In this document: positions 49,601-60,821 of the stretch, piece by piece
Numbering within the stretch: the stretch's first letter is position 1
Layout: the number at the start of each line of letters is the position of its first letter
Assembly: GCA_945643635.1 (NCBI GenBank)
Contig: CALZFC010000143.1
Span: 311,001 to 375,000 of the forward strand
DNA: 64,000 bases
Direction: 5' to 3'
Source: Allodiplogaster sudhausi
Taxonomy: Eukaryota > Nematoda > Chromadorea > Rhabditida > Diplogasteridae
The notes under the pieces: generated by a model
The model's database searches: none
What the model was told of the DNA's origin: nothing
The model's input: the letters and a program-made list of their open reading frames with translations, nothing else
Translations under genes and position numbers: made by a program

Positions 49601-50810
49601 ATAGAGTGGGCGGGGCTAGTCTTTCTCGGGGGCGTGGCTAATGCAAATGGACTTGTCTGCCAATGTGGGCGGAGCATATCATCCCTTTGCCAGCTTTGCC
49701 GAACCCTTTTCATTCTTTGGCTCTCCAAATTCCACATCTTTTTGACATTCTTAGCATACTTCAAAAGCACACAAACTTTTTAAACACTTTTCCCTACGAA
49801 CGTCTCCTCTTATTTGCTCATTAAAAATAATAATAAAAATGTTTTTACACTAAATGAATTTTCTTCTCTAGTCAGATCTGTAACGACTGCATAACAAACA
49901 AGCTTATACCTTTAAAAAAATGAGATTATTGACCGTGTAGTAGCTTTTGTTGTTAATAAAGAAGACAATTCCTAACTTGACCACACAGGCATTCTGGCTG
50001 AATGCCGGAAGTGTGGCATGGCCGAATCTGGTTGTGAATGTTCTGTTCATTATCCTTTGCTTTCTCATCCTTATACTTTTCTATTTTCCTGTATTTCGAA
50101 GGAATAAAAATAAACCGCGAACAATATCTGCCCCGGATGTATATGCCTAATAATATGATTTCACCAGACAAATACCAAAATTCGCCTTTTAATATTCGGA
50201 CCTTTCTCAAGTGACGAACAACAATAGTGGCATCGCCCAAATCGACATAGCGTTTATTGTCACAAATATAGACGACATTTATAGCTGAATTCTAGTCCTT
50301 CAACATGAAGGAAAGAGGTCGGGGTTTGTACCATAAGACCTATTCTAGAAAAGAAACCTAGTAATCGTTATCATGAACTTTGAATAGTTCGAACAACAAC
50401 TATTGCCCATCACAGTAATAACAGCAATATGCATATGATAGGTTAAATTGGTATCAGTAACAGTTATATTGAGCATTGCGCTAAATTCAAGAGATCTGGT
50501 TAACAGAGAGACGTCAAAATGTTAGAAAAAAATATAGGTGTTTGGAATATTTATTTTCCTAGTAGAAATTGGCTCAAATATATCCGCACATTATATATAG
50601 ACCAAATAGTGATGTAGCAAAGGTCACAATTAATGTGTATAAACAATCCTCAACAAGTTGTTCATAATATTTGCATGAAAGAGAACAACATTTGACCTAG
50701 GAGACCAATGTATGATTTAAGTGCGCTTTTAAAGAATGCTCAAGAGAGTTTGATCTTGTCTGGTGAAAAGAGGGGATTAGTTCCCCTCTTCTTCCCCCTC
50801 GCTCTTCCAC
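49601..50810. other. Convergent intergenic spacer between INPP5A-like gene and JMJD6
   Basis: Both genes end into this stretch, so it should carry two 3' UTRs. It is unique-looking and A/T-rich. The 67-aa plus ORF 49,947-50,150 has one hydrophobic segment but no start context, homologue or splice support. Confidence 0.5.
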
Positions 50811-51122
50811 TCAACGCATCTCCGGACTCTTTCTCACTTTGTTCTGGCAGACCGTCTGAGGAGACCCTTCGCCGCCTCCTTCCAGTCGCCTGAAACCAGT
50901 CAGAAGGTATAGAGAGCGGGAGGGGGTGAGCGGGAAGATAGAGAGAGAGACAGGGAGAGAGTGATGGATAGAGAGAGTGAGGGAGAAATAAAGAGAGAAG
51001 GAAAGAGATGTACAAAAAAAATTAAGCTTGAGAAAATGAGGACGATCAATAATAACTTGAAAGGAAGCTACAAACGACGTCAATCTAGATTGCTTTTCTC
51101 ACTTCCTTGTGTCCCGCCCTCT

Positions 51123-51168
<46 letters not shown>

Positions 51169-52025
51169 TAACCTCTTCTTTGTCATGACGACCCCGCACG
51201 CCCTCGCCGTCTCATCATCAGTCGCGTCTTCTTCACTAGATGAGGAGCTGGACGAAGAAGAAGAGGAAGAATCACTCGAGTCCTCGCCGCCACACTGGCC
51301 TGTGCCTAATGATGATTTTTATATCAATAAATAAATGAATAAAATAAATAATAAAAAAAAACTGCAAAATAAATAAAAAATAAAGCCATAAATGACAATA
51401 AACATGTAGGAATATGCGTAAATATGTTAACTTTAAAAGTACGTTCTATCCAAAGTGATTATAATTGCGCTTAAATATCAAGACTTGACCCTCCCTTTCA
51501 TGCCACACCCTTGGGCCTGCCTATCATTTTTGGGCCCGACTAGGAAGTTGAGCCGTTTCAGGCCCTCGCTCGGAAAGGAACCATTTAACTTACACAAACA
51601 TAAGCGAGGATACTGTAACGGCACACTATAAATAGGATACTGTAACGGCGGCACACTATAAATAATTCACACCCGAATTCGAAGGATGCGCGCCAGTGGC
51701 CGCCGAGGCAGCTGCGAGTCTCTCTAGCAGCTCTGGACGCTCAGTGCGAAGTCTAAGAAAAAATAGTTTAATTTTTAATTTTTTTAAATTTTCGGTCATT
51801 TGCATAAAAAATAAGGTTTTTTTTTACCTTTTGAGATCTGTTCATTACATCAGTCAGAGTCTAGAACTTATTTTCCGCTTCTTTCTCATATCTCTCTCTC
51901 TGTCTAGCTGTATCTCTCTCTCCCACTATCTTCTCTCTTCCATCTCTCCACTTGCTCTCTCTGTCTCTCTCTCTCTTTCTCTCTCGCGCTCTCTCTCCCA
52001 CTCTCTTCCATCTCTCCATTTGCTC

Positions 52026-52068
<43 letters not shown>

Positions 52069-52251
52069 AACCTCCTGAACCAGTGCTTGCTCAGCTTCGG
52101 TCTTCCCTTCACAGTCTTCGGCCAGACCGATGAGAGATTCGCCAGCGAGCAGAAGTTCTGAGTCACGGCGATTGTGTCGTTCTCGTTGATCACCACATGC
52201 CACCAGCCTGTAGGGGAGGAGAGAGTGATGGAGAAGGAGAAGGAGAGAGAC

Positions 52252-52294
<43 letters not shown>

Positions 52295-52360
52295 CAAAGA
52301 GAGAGAGAGGGACAGAGAGAGAGAGAGAGACAGAGAGAGAGAGAGACAGAGAGAGAGAGG

Positions 52361-52400
<40 letters not shown>

Positions 52401-52523
52401 CAGAGAGAGAGAGGGACAGAGAGAGAGAGAGGGACAGAGAGAGAGAGGGGGACAGAGAGAGTGAGAAAAAGCAGCAGAAGAGAGAGAGAGAGATAGAGAG
52501 ATAGAGAGAGAGGGACAGAGACA

Positions 52524-52573
<50 letters not shown>

Positions 52574-52730
52574 GAGAGAAGGACATAGAGAGAGAGAGAC
52601 AGAGAGACAGAGGCAGAGAGAGAGAGGGACAGAGAGAGAGAGAGAGGGACAGAGAGAGAGAGAGAGAGAGTGAGAAAAAACAGCAGAAGAGAGAGAGAGA
52701 GAGAGAGAGAGAGTGAGAAAAAACAGCAGA

Positions 52731-52763
<33 letters not shown>

Positions 52764-52959
52764 AGGACAGAGACAGAGAGAGAGAGACAGAGACAGAGAG
52801 AGAGAGGGACATAGAGAGAGAGAGAGAGGGACAGAGAGAGAGAGGGACTGAGAGAGAGAGAGTGAGAAAAAACAGCAGAAGAGAGAGAGAGAGAGAGTGT
52901 GAGAAAAAACAGCAGAAGAGAGAGAGAGAGAGAGGGAGAGAGAGAGAGAGAGGGACAGG

Positions 52960-53015
<56 letters not shown>

Positions 53016-53243
53016 GAGAGAGGGACAGAGAGAGAGAGCGAGAAAAAACAGCAGAAGAGAGAGAGAGAGAGAGAGACAGAGGCAGAGAGAGAGAGAGAGG
53101 GACAGAGAGAGAGAGGGACAGAGAGAGAGAGGGACAGAGAGAGAGAGAGAGTGAGAAAAAACAGCAGAAGAGAGAGAGAGAGAGTGAGAAAAAACAGCAG
53201 AAGAGAGAGAGAGAGAGAGAGAGATATAGAGAGAGAGAGGGAC

Positions 53244-53284
<41 letters not shown>

Positions 53285-53329
53285 ACAGAGAGAGAGAGAG
53301 GGACAGAGAGAGAGAGTGAGAAAAACAGC

Positions 53330-53368
<39 letters not shown>

Positions 53369-56300
53369 GCAGAGAGAGAGAGGGACAGAGAGAGAGAGGG
53401 ACAGAGAGAGAGAGAGAGAGAGAGAGTGAGAAAAAACAGCAGAAGAGAGAGAGAGAGAGTGAGAAAAAACAGCAGAAGAGAGAGAGAGAGAGAAACCCAC
53501 CAGAAGGGACGAACATGACCTCTCCTGCTTCCTGGCGTGCTTCGATCGGCGCAAACTGGGAGGGCCACGAGGGCGAGCGGACGCGAGGATGCACGTAGGT
53601 GAACCAGGTCACGGCTTCATCACGGTGCTGAAAAGAGAGAGAGAGAGAGAGAGAGAGAGACGATGAGAAAGAGAGAGAGACGGTGAGAAAGAAAGAGACG
53701 GTGAGAGAGAGAAATGGAGAGAGAGAGAGTGAAAAAGAAAGAGAGAGAAAGAAGTGGATACAGGTAGAAAGACATCAGAAGGGTGCAGCGAGCTGTGGCT
53801 CAAAATACAAATACAGCCGAAGAGAATCCTGGACATATCTTTTGCCAACCTTTCCCGCTTCGTGCTTAAGTGGCTTTACAAGCGCCTTGGGCGCTGACGG
53901 CGGGATCAGGACCCATCTAGAAGAGAAGGATACGGTATTCGGGTTACGGTACAGGCGAGAATATATCGGCAACCACAGTCGATATAAATCTGCTTGAAAA
54001 CGGTCCGAAGAGAGCAAGAATTAATGATATATTTTTCCACAATCCCTTTTAAGTCGCCCACATTCTCCTGGCCTTAGAAGAGCCGTGGTCAATAAAGGTG
54101 GCCAGTCTAGGGTGCTCGGATCAATTAATAGTTAAACTCCTCCTCATCATCCTCTCTAACCTCTTTCTTCCCATGATCAGAGCATTCCACGCACTCGTGC
54201 CCAGGGGGTCGATGTGGATGGCAGTGCCCGAGCGATCGGGGCCCATTACGAACCATCTTGAAAGGAGATTCATAATCTCTCTCTCTGCACACTCTCTCTC
54301 TCTGACTCCTCTCTCTCTCTCTCTCTCTCTCTCTGTTTCATTCCCCCACCATCACTACTCGAATCCCATCTCAAAAACTTCTTTATCTATCTTCTCCCTC
54401 TTGCCTCCCCCGTGTCGTTTTTCTCACTTTCCCTCTCTCTTCGTTCTGAAATTCCCTATCTCTATCTCTCTGTCTGTCTCTCTCTGTCTCTCTCTCTCAC
54501 TCTCTTCTCCAACCTATGTGGCGGTCTCTTCTTATACTCGGCGTAACGGAAAAGGTCGTCTTGGAAGAACTCGGGAATCTCATAATCTTCCAGAAGCTGC
54601 TTCGTCTTGTGGCGCTGGAGAAAAAAATCTTTAGTTAGCTTGCTGTTTTATGCTTAGAATCGAAACATGTTTGATTCGAGATTCTGATTCCGGAATAAAA
54701 AAAAGCGGTAATAAAAAATAATAAAATAAAACTCAGCAATCGCCCCTTATGCGGCAAGCAATATTGAACGAAAATAGTTCCTTTTTGTAAACTTAATAAG
54801 CATAAAGGCTATGCTTATGGTTAGGTGTACAAAATATGCTTATAAAAACCAAAGCATAGTCATAATTTAGATCAAGGAGACATATAAATTTGCACATCTC
54901 CGAAACCGCTGTCAAAGATGTAGAGGGGGCTGTCATCCCGGTTCGTCTGCATGTACTCGCAGTAGTACTTCATCTGCAACGTTGGTTAAGAGTTTAATTC
55001 TTGAGAAAAAAAACCTGCAATGTTTATTAAAACTTTAATTTAATTATTGATATAACAAGCAAGAAAAAAACGGCAACATTTACTGCAGGTCGAATTGTTG
55101 ACATTTAAAGCAAGAAAAAGGCATACAGCCGCCTCGGAAACGACTCTTCAAATAACCTTTGTTGCAAAACGTTTTTGCAAAAGAATGCCTCCACTTCTTT
55201 TTCTTGTTTTTTTTTAAGTAGTAAAAAATGAGACATTAATGAATTACTAATTTCCTCTAATAATTAGAACTAAAGAGTAGGACCCAAAAGCGTACGAAAG
55301 AACTGTTAGAGTAAGAACTAAAAAGTAAAGGTGTTAAAATAAATAAAATAAAATAAAAACACCCACCTTCATCTTGACAGAGTAACCGTCGTCGTCCTCA
55401 CCGCACTTGAACTTCTGGTTACGGTATTTGCGATTGAGTCTCTGAACAATCAAGCAATAAACATATACTTCTATAAATAGTCCCCCTTCCACGTAATTCC
55501 TTCTTATGATACCGAATATCACTACCAAAAATACCGTAAAGCACTGCCAAAATACCATATACCACCACCAAAAATACATAAAATCCCGTACACACCTCAA
55601 AGTTCCACTTCTCATGCGCTTGCCAGTTGCGCGTCGCGTTCAGCAGAATACACGGAATGCCGGAATTCTCGAAGCGAGCACGAAATTCTTCGATCGATAT
55701 CTTAGAAGCGTCAACTCTGCAAGTGGATGTCATAGAAAGGGGGGTTTGGTTGGGATTGTTGCAAAGGATACTATTTCTCGCGGTTTCGTTTAACAAAAAA
55801 AAATTAATACATAGAACGATTACGAAAATTCCATTCTAGTTAAGAAATTATGACTGCGCGCACCGTTCAATGTTGTCAACGAGTGGAGCAGGAATGTTAA
55901 AAGAGGACGCATAGCCGAGCGTAGCCCATCCGAACGTGTTCAGCTCTGAAACATCAATGAACACGCTCACATCCAGTTATTGTGCTATTACACTCTGTCC
56001 AGTGTATATCCTTGCTCGATAACCATTTCTTCATCCTTCGACAACTTAATTCTCCATAAACAAACAATACACCTCAATCATTTTGTTTATAACAGTTCAA
56101 CTCTTTTTTTTACCCATTCGAGTCCATGATTTATTGTTTTCCTTATCATGTAATCATAAACCCTTTTATTGTACGCCTCAAATTGATAAATAAAAGCCTA
56201 ACCAGGCCTGGCACTCCTCTTGGCCTCTACAATCTTCCTGGTTGCCTTCTTCCTCCATGAGCGGAGACTCTCATTGCTTGAGCTCTCCTCTTCATCTGCC

Positions 56301-56407
56301 CCTGCGGCTGCTCTTCTCTTCCTACTCGTCTCTCTCGATTCCGCTTCCTCTTCCCGCTCCTCCTCACTTCGTCCGCCAACTCCAACTACGCCATCACTTA
56401 CGGTCAT
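50811..56407 (-). CDS. JMJD6: JMJD6, JmjC Fe(II)/2-oxoglutarate oxygenase, 459 aa
   Basis: Thirteen minus-strand exons: 56203-56407, 55864-55945, 55596-55716, 55367-55441, 54896-54973, 54514-54614, 54161-54256, 53850-53916, 53501-53627, 52072-52207, 51673-51752, 51173-51305, 50811-50889; 1,380 nt, phases agree. The start MTVSDG leads an acidic/Ser extension of about 50 residues before VEAKRSARP, the N-terminus of vertebrate JMJD6. Next come [53 protein letters not shown] (HxD iron ligands), [19 protein letters not shown] then [11 protein letters not shown] (distal His), and HWFRRL. The C-terminus has a poly-Ser tract (about 12 Ser), as in JMJD6. The family hydroxylates lysines of splicing factors such as U2AF65; arginine demethylation is debated. 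Nuclear. An upstream in-frame ATG at 56461 is possible. Confidence 0.93.
51880..52070. repeat. (CT)n tract in JMJD6 intron
   Basis: CTCTCT array next to the exon at 52072. The 145-aa ORF across it is spurious. Confidence 0.9.
52210..53500. repeat. 1.3-kb (GA)n array with higher-order unit, fills a JMJD6 intron
   Basis: GAGAGA interspersed with GGGACAGAGA, and with GTGAGAAAAAACAGCAGAAG repeated nine times or so. The array starts 3 bp from one exon and ends at the other. Frames of 282-554 aa on either strand are translations of this array, not genes. Confidence 0.95.
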
Positions 56408-56773
56408 ATTGAAAGGGAAATAAGGATTCTTCTCGAAAGCTGAAACAAAGGCGTAAGTCATTACTATCCAACAAGAATTTACGCTTCATATTCAGTCACA
56501 TCAACATACAATCTTTTGACATCAACAAGATCCAATGTTCCAGAGCAGCACCAAACCAGCCAATCCATAATCAAGTAACCCACTCTCCCTGAATCCCCAT
56601 CTCCCTTCCCATTCAAATACTCTCCATTGTCCATGCCGCTTATACAGCTGCGTCTTTACTGTACACAAGCATACAAGACTTCAACAGCACATGTTTTAAT
56701 GAAGAAGGCTTTATCCTTCATGGTGGAGTAACAAGGGCACATAACAAGAAACAGTCGAATCTCCCCTCTCCGC

Positions 56774-57958
56774 TTACTCGCTCTCCTCGGTGCGGACACG
56801 AGCGTTGCCGTTGGTGAGCCTGGAAAATTATTTACAATTCAATGAGCTGGAAGGTTTTACAGAGCTGAACTCCTTCGTCTCATCCCTTATTCACTCCACA
56901 CCGTGCTCAGAAACTAAACAAATCCTCACTGGTTATTTGGAACAGGTCTGTGTATAATCATCATAGCACACATGGTTTTCTACTTCCAGTTTCCTTTCAA
57001 ATATACTCTTAAAATGCCCAAGATGGCTTGTTGTGTTCAAGAATGAGAAAAATGCAATTGCTTTCTGACTTGATGTTGAGCTGAGCGGCTCTTTCGACGA
57101 TGGCCTTGCGCTTCTTGGCGGAGACAGCGTGGGCCACCTCGCCAGCGTACCTCTTGTTCTGCATCAGAAGCATGTCGAGGTCCTGCAAGGAAGATACACT
57201 TCATTTGGAGTCTTCTTAACATCAAAATGATAACAACTACCCAGACAAATGGATAAAATAGCCCTCAAACTTTCATATCTAACCTTGGAGAACCTTCAAA
57301 ATTATGCCCATAAGTCCACGATAGGCAGCTTAATTCAAATAAGGGTTTGTGCTCGGTCAATTCAAATCATCAATTCAAGTCAGAACAGGTCTGTGTTCGT
57401 TATCATCATTGCACTTTCTTCTTGATAATTGCCGATATCCGTTAACAGCTGGAGATGGTAAGGGATACGGAGCTTCTTCTCACCTTGACGTTGTGGACGA
57501 GAACCTTGAGGTAGCCGCACGGGAGGACGTGGCGGATGCGCTTGTCGTTTCCGTAACCGACATTCGGCATCAGACGCTGTCCCTTGAAGCGACGGCGGAC
57601 GCGGTTATCGATACCCTTCGGCCGACGCCAGTTCGGCTTCAGGCGCATGTATCTGAACTAGTTAAAACGGTCATAAATTACCGAATTAACTGCTTAAGTT
57701 CTTAGTTTAAAGTTGTCACTTTTCCGCTCAGCAAGCAATTTCTGTCCTCACTTTCATTTGGAACAGGTCTGTGTTTTTCTTCATAGCGTTAAAAATGAGT
57801 AGAAATATGAATTCATCACGATTTCGACTTTGAAATTGGGTCCGGAAAGAAAAAGATCCAGAAATAAAAGGCTAGCTGGACCTGTCCGATTCATGGCGAG
57901 TGAAGCGCTTCGTGTGCTTCTTAGAGAGGCTGAGTTTCCGTCCAGCGACGACGGTCAT
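56774..57958 (-). CDS. RPL32: 60S ribosomal protein L32 (eL32), 134 aa
   Basis: Four minus-strand coding exons: 57882-57958 ([19 protein letters not shown]), 57484-57652 ([35 protein letters not shown]), 57070-57182 ([31 protein letters not shown]) and 56774-56819 ([14 protein letters not shown], stop). The sum is 405 nt, and 134 aa matches the family length. The sequence follows eukaryotic eL32 almost position for position. A 5' UTR intron probably ends at TTTGCAG, six bases upstream of the ATG. Each of the three coding introns carries one C/D-box snoRNA on the same strand, a common arrangement in ribosomal protein genes. The gene lies head to head with DHX34 and 370 bp upstream of the JMJD6 start region on the same strand. 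Confidence 0.97.
56903..56969 (-). ncRNA. C/D-box snoRNA, U25/SNORD25-like, in RPL32 intron 3
   Basis: On the minus strand: terminal stem GTGCT, C box ATGATGA, guide ACACAGACCTGTT, C' box GTGAGGA, D box CTGA, closing stem GCAC (GTGC/GCAC pair). The guide complements the universally conserved 18S rRNA string AACAGGTCTGTG. Position 5 from the D' side targets the G equivalent to human 18S G1490, as U25 does. D' is degenerate (TCCA). The D box lies about 84 nt upstream of the 3' splice site. Confidence 0.85.
57349..57414 (-). ncRNA. C/D-box snoRNA, U25/SNORD25-like, in RPL32 intron 2
   Basis: Minus strand: stem GTGC, C box ATGATGA, guide ACACAGACCTGTT, a perfect D' box CTGA, C' box TGATGAT, D box CCGA (variant of CTGA), closing stem GCAC. 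It carries the same 18S-complementary guide as its two neighbours. The fifth base upstream of D' pairs with the G equivalent to human 18S G1490. Confidence 0.85.
57725..57788 (-). ncRNA. C/D-box snoRNA, U25/SNORD25-like, in RPL32 intron 1
   Basis: Minus strand: stem CGCT, C box ATGAAGA (one base from RTGATGA), guide ACACAGACCTGTT, C' box GTGAGGA, D box CTGA, closing stem AGCG. It shares the guide with the copies in introns 2 and 3, but the region before box D (GAAATTGCTTG) is different, so a second target is possible. Confidence 0.8.
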
Positions 57959-58507
57959 TTTACCTGCAAATAAAGAAGCGAAAACAGGCTGTTGGCACAT
58001 TAAAAAAAAGAGAAACTCTGCTACTTCTTTTCATTAAAATAAGTATTAAAACGACAATTACAACAGACTAACCACACAGAAACAGGAATAAAAATAAAAA
58101 TACTAAAACCTACACAGATGGCTTCTTATTAGCTACAGTATGAATTAAGGCACTTCCATTTGAGACAAACGAAAATTGAAATTTGAAAAGATATACGGTA
58201 AGAGAAATTCAGTTCCGTACCTTGGCATTTTGCCATGATTTTTCGAATGAGCCTGTTCAAGTGTAGTTTTTTTTAAAACTTTTTTCTCGTCTGTTTTGTT
58301 TGTGTTCCTGTTCTCGCTAGTCTGTATTTTCCAAGAATGCCTTTTTTTATTCATTATTAGCGGAGCCATGCAGAAAACGTGCCATAATCCTTTTATATGG
58401 GGTTTTAAATAGTGTTTCCATCCTTGAATATCACATTCTTAAGGAGCGGTGTTTCCATCCTTGAATATCACATTCTTAAGGTGCGACTGTGTCTCCATTG
58501 GGCTCCC
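57959..58507. promoter_or_regulatory. Divergent promoter interval between RPL32 and DHX34, with a 37-bp tandem duplication
   Basis: About 550 bp separate the two start codons. Within it, GTGTTTCCATCCTTGAATAT followed by CACATTCTTAAGG occurs twice (58,412 and 58,449, offset 37 bp). A shared bidirectional promoter is inferred from layout; no TATA box was assigned. Confidence 0.5.
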
Positions 58508-59300
58508 ATGTTTCGACTCTGCTCAGATGAGTATGAGAAGCATCGTGGACAACTCTTTCGATGCCTACTCGATAGGGAGAGAGTGAATGCAGGTTTGGAA
58601 AAGTCTATTTATTTTCCATTTATTACCCTCTTCTCGCTGATCAAAGAATTTGATTCATAATTTTAAGCTGTGGAAAACAGGAAGTAGAGTGATAATATTT
58701 CATATTTCTATAGGCACCAAGCACGACGAAGAGAGACTCGCAAATCAACGTCACTTTATCAACTCCTACTTTAGCCGATTTATTCGGTTTGTCCGTCTAT
58801 TTGTTTTTTGTTGCTTCCTACATGTTTTTGGTAATGTTTTTAGCCTCCTTTTTCTCGAACACACCTTTTCCTTGAATACTTTTAGTCATGTGTTTTAAGC
58901 ATTGTTTGTTTCTCTTTAAATTCATGTAATAAAAAGCCATTCCACTCGCAGTTCCGGTGGCAAATCAGACGATCACATGGATCTCGGCCGAATGGAACGG
59001 GGCCAATTTGGCATTCCGCAAGATCTCAGCAAGCGATATCTCGTCGCTTCTCAGAGAGACTTTGTCGACAATCTTGCCGAGTTAGAACACGTATGTTTTA
59101 ATGGCTTTTATTTCTATTATTATGCTTTCATATGCTCCAATTTCTGTTTATTTTTTCTTTTGTTTCCTCCTATACTTGTTTTTTAGCTGCCATAAAATAG
59201 AGTTAACTATTTAATGTGTATAGATGCAGCAGCTTGTTTAGAAAGATATTCTCATCTTCCTTACACTTTCTCTGTTTCCCCCTTAAAATCTGACTCGTAT

Positions 59301-59338
<38 letters not shown>

Positions 59339-60766
59339 GCTCTCTCTCTCTCTTATTCTCTCTTTTTCTCATTGTATCTCTATCTCTATCACATCTTCCT
59401 TCCGCAGATTCCTCGCTTTCTCATACGCCACTTCGAGTATGCCGTGCAACTTTCGGCCGAATTCGCGAATGAGCAAAAGTTCAAGAAGATTGCAGAGCTA
59501 AGGAGAGTGCAGAGGGAGCTACCGATTGCTGAGAGAAAGGCAGAGCTCGTCAAGCTGTTAGAGACGGTTAGCAGAGAGAGAGAGAGAGAGAGAGAGAGAT
59601 CGTAAGAGAAACAAGAGAGGGGGTGTAAGAGAGAAGGAGGGACAGAAAGAGGGAGAGAGTGCGCGAGAGAGATAGTGAGAGATAGAGAGACCGAGAAGTC
59701 GATGATAATGACGGAAATGCTGAGATGCTTTTATCAGTATCATTTAGAATCAAGTTGTTATCGTGGCTGGTGACACGGGATGCGGCAAGAGCACGCAAGT
59801 TGGTTTTTTTTTTTATTCTCCCCCCCCCCCCCTCCTTACGATTGGCTATCAATCTGTTACACTACTAGTATTTATTCAGTAAATCAATATAAAAAAGTAT
59901 ACAAAATAGCGCTGACATAACTCTAAAAAGCTGGAAAAAAAATTTAGTGAATACTGTCTTGGTTAAAAAAATTTTTTTTTTAGAAAGTTTTCTTTAATAA
60001 AATAAAAAAATTTAAGGTGCCCCAATACTTACTCGAAGCCGGCTACAGCGACATTTGCTGCACGCAGCCACGTCGAATCGCTTGCACGGCTCTCGCCAAG
60101 AGAGTCTCCTACGAAACACTCAACGCATACGGTAGCGAAGTCGCGTACAAGATACGGTAGGCGTAAAATTTACTTTTTCCTTCCTTTTTTTTTCTTAAGT
60201 GGCATAATTTATTGCCTTTATAGCAAGGAAATAATAATAATATTAAAAGATAAATTTTTATTTATCGATGATCCTTTTTCCCAGATTTGAATCGACAAAA
60301 ACCAAGCGCACCAAAATGCTTTTCCTGACTGAGGGACTTTTGCTTCGCCAGTTCGAAAGCGATCCACTCCTTCAGACGTACAATGTAAGTCGGCGCGAGA
60401 GTGGAAAAGGCTTGGAAAATTGAGATTGGCAATCGCCCGTAAAACTGGTGAATAGGGGCTGCACGTGCGTTTCTTGCCGCGATTTGAGTAATCTTTTTTT
60501 TTTTTAATATTTCTAGTTCAATATTTTGAGGTGATTATCCTTGACGAAGTGCACGAGAGAAATCTAAACTCGGACCTCCTCGTCGGTCTTCTCCGAGATC
60601 TCGTCACGAAGAGGGAGGACATCAAACTCATTCTCATGTCGGCCACCATTAATCTCGAGCTGTTCAGCGGCTACTTCAAGGATGCGCCGGTGATACAGGT
60701 TAGAGATTAGTTCTCTCTCTGTCTCTCTCTCTCTCTCCCTTCCTCTTTCGCCATCCTCTCTTTCTC

Positions 60767-60821
<55 letters not shown>

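Noticed and set aside
49947..50150. 67-aa plus ORF with a hydrophobic segment downstream of the INPP5A-like gene
   Set aside because: Ordinary A/T-rich ORF in a convergent 3' spacer with no splice or homology support.
51904..53612. Very long minus-strand and plus-strand ORFs (282-554 aa) rich in Leu/Ser or Glu/Arg
   Set aside because: They translate the (GA)n/(CT)n array of a JMJD6 intron. Dinucleotide repeats are open in all frames, and the true JMJD6 exons flank the array.
37360..54510. Idea that the microsatellites always put the CT strand on the sense strand as polypyrimidine tracts
   Set aside because: Counter-examples are clear: GA on the sense strand in INPP5A-like intron 2 (46.0-46.3 kb) and in JMJD6 introns at 51.1, 51.9 and 54.3-54.5 kb.
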